DNA from: Pseudomonadota bacterium
Lineage (GTDB): Bacteria > Pseudomonadota > Alphaproteobacteria > Rhizobiales > Xanthobacteraceae
Reading direction: 5' to 3'
Assembly: GCA_021779635.1 (NCBI GenBank)
Contig: JAJYAH010000333.1
Span: forward strand, 1-7,449
Length of the DNA stretch: 7,449 nucleotides
Part shown: piece by piece, positions 5,375-7,449 of the stretch
Layout: each line of letters opens with the position of its first letter
Position numbering within the stretch: the first letter of the stretch is position 1
Position numbers and translations under genes: made by a program
Notes under the pieces: model-generated
What the model saw: only the letters and a program-made list of their open reading frames with translations
Database searches by the model: none
Told to the model about the DNA's origin: nothing

Positions 5375-6894
5375 CCGATCCCACGACATTCACGCTGGCG
5401 CTATCGAACGAGACGGCGACGGCGCATTTGATGGCCGATCTCGCACTGCTGACCGGCCCGGGCGATGTCATCACGCTTTCGGGCGACCTTGGCGCGGGCA
5501 AAACTGCGGCCGCACGGGCGATGATCCGGTATTTCGCCGGCGACGACGCGCTCGAAGTTCCAAGTCCGACCTTTACGCTCGCGCAAACCTACGACCTGCC
5601 GCCGTTTCCGCTGGTTCACGCCGACCTCTACCGCGTCAACGATCCGGCGGAACTGGAAGAGATCGGCTTGTCGCCCTTGCCCGAGGGCACGCTGGCGCTG
5701 ATCGAATGGCCGGAGCGGGCGCCCGCAGCGCTTCCCGCCGATCGGATCAACATCGCGTTGAGCTATCGTCCGGCGCTGGGATCCACCGCGCGCGCCGCAG
5801 AAATCACCGGTTACGGAAGGGCGGCCGCGCAGGTCGCCAGACTGCAGGCGCTGCGGCAGTTTCTCACCGATGCGGGCTATGCCGACGCCGAACGCCAGCG
5901 AATGGCCGGCGACGCTTCGACGCGTTCCTATGCACGGCTGGTCCGACATGATGGCGTTGTCATCCTGATGAACTCGCCGCGGCGTCCCGATGGACCGGCT
6001 ATCTATGACGGCAAGTCGTACAGCGCGGCGGCTCATCTCGCCGAAGACGTCAAGCCGTTCGTCGCCATCGCCAATGGCCTGCGCGAGCGCGGCTTCTCGG
6101 CGCCGTCGATCCATCACGCCGACCTCGACGCCGGCTTCCTGATCACCGAGGATTTCGGCAACGCGGGCTTTATCGAAGGCGATCCGCCCCGGCCGATCGC
6201 CGAACGTTATCAGGCCGCAACCGACATGCTGGCGGCGCTGCATCGCGAACCATTGCCTGAAATTCTGCCGCTGGCGCCGCACGTCACCTACGCCATTCCC
6301 GCCTTCGACACCGATGCGCTGCTGGTCGAGATCGGATTGATGCCCGAATGGTATCTGCCCGACCGCGGGGTTGAGCTGACCCGCGACTTGCGCGCCGAAT
6401 TCGTCGCGATCTGGCGCGATTTGTTGAGCAAGCCGACGGCGGCGCCGAAAACCTGGGTGCTGCGCGACTTTCATTCCCCCAATCTGATCTGGCTCGACCA
6501 ACGGCCCGGGACGGCGAAAGTCGGCCTCATCGACTTTCAGGATACCGTGCTGGGCCCAGCCGCCTACGATTTGGCCTCGCTGTTGCAGGACGCGCGGATC
6601 GACGTGCCCGAGCAACTCGAACTCGCGCTGCTGACGCGTTACATCAAGGCGCGGCGGGCGTCCGACGACACCTTCGATCCGGCGGCTTTCGCCGAGATTT
6701 ACGCCATCATGTCGGCGCAGCGGAACACGAAGTTGCTCGGCATCTTTGCGCGGCTCAACCGGCGCGACGGCAAGCCGCAATATTTGCGTCACCTGCCCCG
6801 AATCTGGACCTATCTCACCCGTTCGCTGGCCCACCCCGCGCTCTCGGGCATCCGGACATGGTATTCCGCCAACGTTCCTCCGCCGGTTGCCTGA
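5371..6894 (+). CDS. tsaE-amgK: TsaE-AmgK fusion: tRNA t6A ATPase plus aminoglycoside-type amino-sugar kinase
   Basis: This 507-residue protein joins two enzymes. Residues 1-145 are TsaE, the ATPase that works with TsaB and TsaD in making threonylcarbamoyladenosine at tRNA position 37: Walker A GDLGAGKT (38-45), PSPTFTLAQTY (64-74), HADLYR (83-88) and IEWPER (111-116). Residues 155-500 are a COG3178/AmgK-type phosphotransferase: GDASTRSYARL (180-190), catalytic loop LRDFHSPNLIW (364-374) with Asp366 and Asn371, and metal-binding LIDFQD (386-391). AmgK phosphorylates N-acetylmuramate and N-acetylglucosamine at the anomeric position in peptidoglycan recycling, working with the uridylyltransferase MurU, whose gene is not in the window. 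The ATG overlaps the divL stop (ATGA), implying coupled translation with only a weak ribosome-binding site (gcgga). The sugar-kinase specificity is family inference; the TsaE half is firm. Confidence 0.92.
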   Translation: MTDPTTFTLALSNETATAHLMADLALLTGPGDVITLSGDLGAGKTAAARAMIRYFAGDDALEVPSPTFTLAQTYDLPPFPLVHADLYRVNDPAELEEIGLSPLPEGTLALIEWPERAPAALPADRINIALSYRPALGSTARAAEITGYGRAAAQVARLQALRQFLTDAGYADAERQRMAGDASTRSYARLVRHDGVVILMNSPRRPDGPAIYDGKSYSAAAHLAEDVKPFVAIANGLRERGFSAPSIHHADLDAGFLITEDFGNAGFIEGDPPRPIAERYQAATDMLAALHREPLPEILPLAPHVTYAIPAFDTDALLVEIGLMPEWYLPDRGVELTRDLRAEFVAIWRDLLSKPTAAPKTWVLRDFHSPNLIWLDQRPGTAKVGLIDFQDTVLGPAAYDLASLLQDARIDVPEQLELALLTRYIKARRASDDTFDPAAFAEIYAIMSAQRNTKLLGIFARLNRRDGKPQYLRHLPRIWTYLTRSLAHPALSGIRTWYSANVPPPVA

Positions 6895-6925
6895 TTTACC
6901 ACTTGTTAGCCAGCCTTGCTTTAAG

Positions 6926-6959
6926 CTGCGGCAGAGCCGCCTTGGGCGCGGGCGGCTGC
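6926..6959 (+). other. GC-rich hairpin in the leader of the PilZ gene
   Basis: In the 85-base gap after tsaE-amgK, AGCCGCC (6935-6941) pairs perfectly with GGCGGCT (6951-6957) over a 9-base loop, and CTGC-g-GCAG (6926-6934) can form a competing short stem or extend the main one with a bulge. There is no T-run after it, so it is not a standard terminator. It lies 9 bases before the GGAG site (6969-6972) and could affect stability or translation of the PilZ message. Confidence 0.3.
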
Positions 6960-6979
6960 TTGAGGGCTGGAGCAACATC

Positions 6980-7303
6980 ATGGCGACAGAACGGCGCAAG
7001 GGCGAGCGTGTCACCTTTGAACACGGCATCAGCGCGCATATGATGGGCATCGACGGCACCTGGCGGCGCGATTGCACGATGGAAGATATTTCAGAGACCG
7101 GCGCCAAGCTCACCGTCGAAGGCTCCATCGAGGGGCTGCATCTCAAGGAATTCTTCCTGCTGCTGTCGTCCACCGGCCTCGCCTACCGCCGCTGCGAACT
7201 CGCCTGGGTTAACGGCGATCAAATCGGCGTCAGTTTCCTGAAGCAGGGCGACAAGAAGAAAAAGTCGACGCGGCGCGGCGCGACGCAGGGCGCCGAAGTC
7301 TGA
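6980..7303 (+). CDS. PilZ-domain protein, putative cyclic di-GMP receptor
   Basis: This small 107-residue protein consists of one PilZ domain. PilZ domains bind cyclic di-GMP through an N-terminal RxxxR and a D/NxSxxG motif; both are present, as Arg6-Arg10 (RRKGER) and Asp36-Ile-Ser38-Glu-Thr-Gly41, so ligand binding is likely retained. Strand-like segments follow (GAKLTVEG, EFFLLLSS, RCELAWVNGDQIGVSFL), and the protein ends in a basic tail (KKKKSTRRG). No signal peptide or membrane segment is seen. The start is ATG 6980, with GGAG (6969-6972) 7 bases upstream; the frame stays open further upstream, but that part overlaps tsaE-amgK and lacks PilZ similarity. The gene is 85 bases after tsaE-amgK and may be cotranscribed or have its own promoter. 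Its partner or output process cannot be told from sequence. Confidence 0.88.
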   Translation: MATERRKGERVTFEHGISAHMMGIDGTWRRDCTMEDISETGAKLTVEGSIEGLHLKEFFLLLSSTGLAYRRCELAWVNGDQIGVSFLKQGDKKKKSTRRGATQGAEV

Positions 7304-7449
7304 ACTCGGTGCGGTCGTACAACCGTCATCTCGGGCGGCTATGGCGATGAACCATCGATGCGCGTTACGAATCACCGTGATATGATCGGCGCGACATTTT
7401 GCAGCTTTCGCGTATCCTGATCGCCGGATCAGTATGTTGCGAACGGCGC
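7304..7449. other. Non-coding tail with short inverted repeats
   Basis: No gene is recognisable in these last 146 bases. They hold ATCAC-c-GTGAT (7371-7381), CTGATC-gccg-GATCAG (7417-7432) and one GANTC site (GAATC 7369-7373). The region may be the promoter of the next gene beyond the window; an ATG at 7434 begins an open frame, but too little is visible and no clear ribosome-binding site precedes it. No T-run terminator for the PilZ gene is seen. Confidence 0.4.

Noticed and set aside
2975..5389. Very long open frame on the minus strand opposite divL (and similar ones opposite coaBC and tsaE-amgK).
   Set aside because: These are typical codon-bias shadows in GC-rich DNA: their products are Arg/Gly/Asp/His-rich with no recognisable motifs, while the plus-strand frames carry complete conserved proteins.
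6746..6979. Longer version of the PilZ frame starting within tsaE-amgK.
   Set aside because: The added part is an out-of-frame reading of the AmgK C-terminus with no PilZ similarity; ATG 6980 has its own GGAG.
7417..7432. CTGATC-gccg-GATCAG as a terminator for the PilZ gene.
   Set aside because: The stem is only 6 bp and no T-run follows; it is reported only as a short repeat.

Overview
The window is a GC-rich, tightly packed block of housekeeping and cell-cycle genes, all on the + strand. It reads as alphaproteobacterial chromosome, most likely Hyphomicrobiales of the Bradyrhizobium/Rhodopseudomonas type (Nitrobacteraceae). The reasons are the order ubiB-coaBC-dut, a DivL-type tyrosine 'kinase' next to tsaE/amgK, and many GANTC (CcrM-type) sites. 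This placement comes from protein-family recognition by eye, not from a search. There is no sign of a mobile element, CRISPR array, tRNA or rRNA.

Layout. (1) Positions 2-685 hold the C-terminal part of ubiB (ubiquinone biosynthesis), cut by the window edge. (2) Positions 678-721 hold two adjacent palindromes that overlap the ubiB stop codon and fill most of the short gap. (3) Positions 740-2170 hold coaBC, the bifunctional coenzyme A biosynthesis enzyme, carrying an unexpected N-terminal FitA/Arc-like ribbon-helix-helix (RHH) DNA-binding domain. (4) Positions 2167-2625 hold dut (dUTPase), overlapping coaBC by 4 bases. (5) Positions 2626-2842 are non-coding and relatively AT-rich, with a possible terminator and a dense cluster of GANTC sites. 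(6) Positions 2843-5374 hold divL, a multi-PAS sensor-kinase homologue with Tyr in place of the phospho-accepting His. (7) Positions 5371-6894 hold a TsaE-AmgK fusion (tRNA t6A ATPase plus amino-sugar kinase), overlapping divL by 4 bases. (8) Positions 6980-7303 hold a small PilZ (c-di-GMP receptor) protein. (9) Positions 7304-7449 hold no recognisable gene.

The most interesting system is the RHH-CoaBC fusion with its apparent operator. Two copies of an 8+1+8 palindrome, consensus TGMTWGCA-n-TGCWATCA, lie 22 bp apart centre to centre (about two helical turns) just upstream of the start codon. Their half-sites match, exactly or with one mismatch, the TGCTATCA half-site I recall for the gonococcal FitA antitoxin, which is the family the N-terminal domain resembles. 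The sequence therefore suggests a CoA biosynthetic enzyme that represses its own gene, similar in principle to the RHH-containing enzyme PutA but built from an antitoxin-type domain. The RHH domain and palindromes are directly visible; autoregulation is inference.

The second half links cell-cycle control (DivL, with a promoter region rich in methylation sites), tRNA modification and cell-wall sugar recycling (TsaE-AmgK), and c-di-GMP sensing (PilZ).
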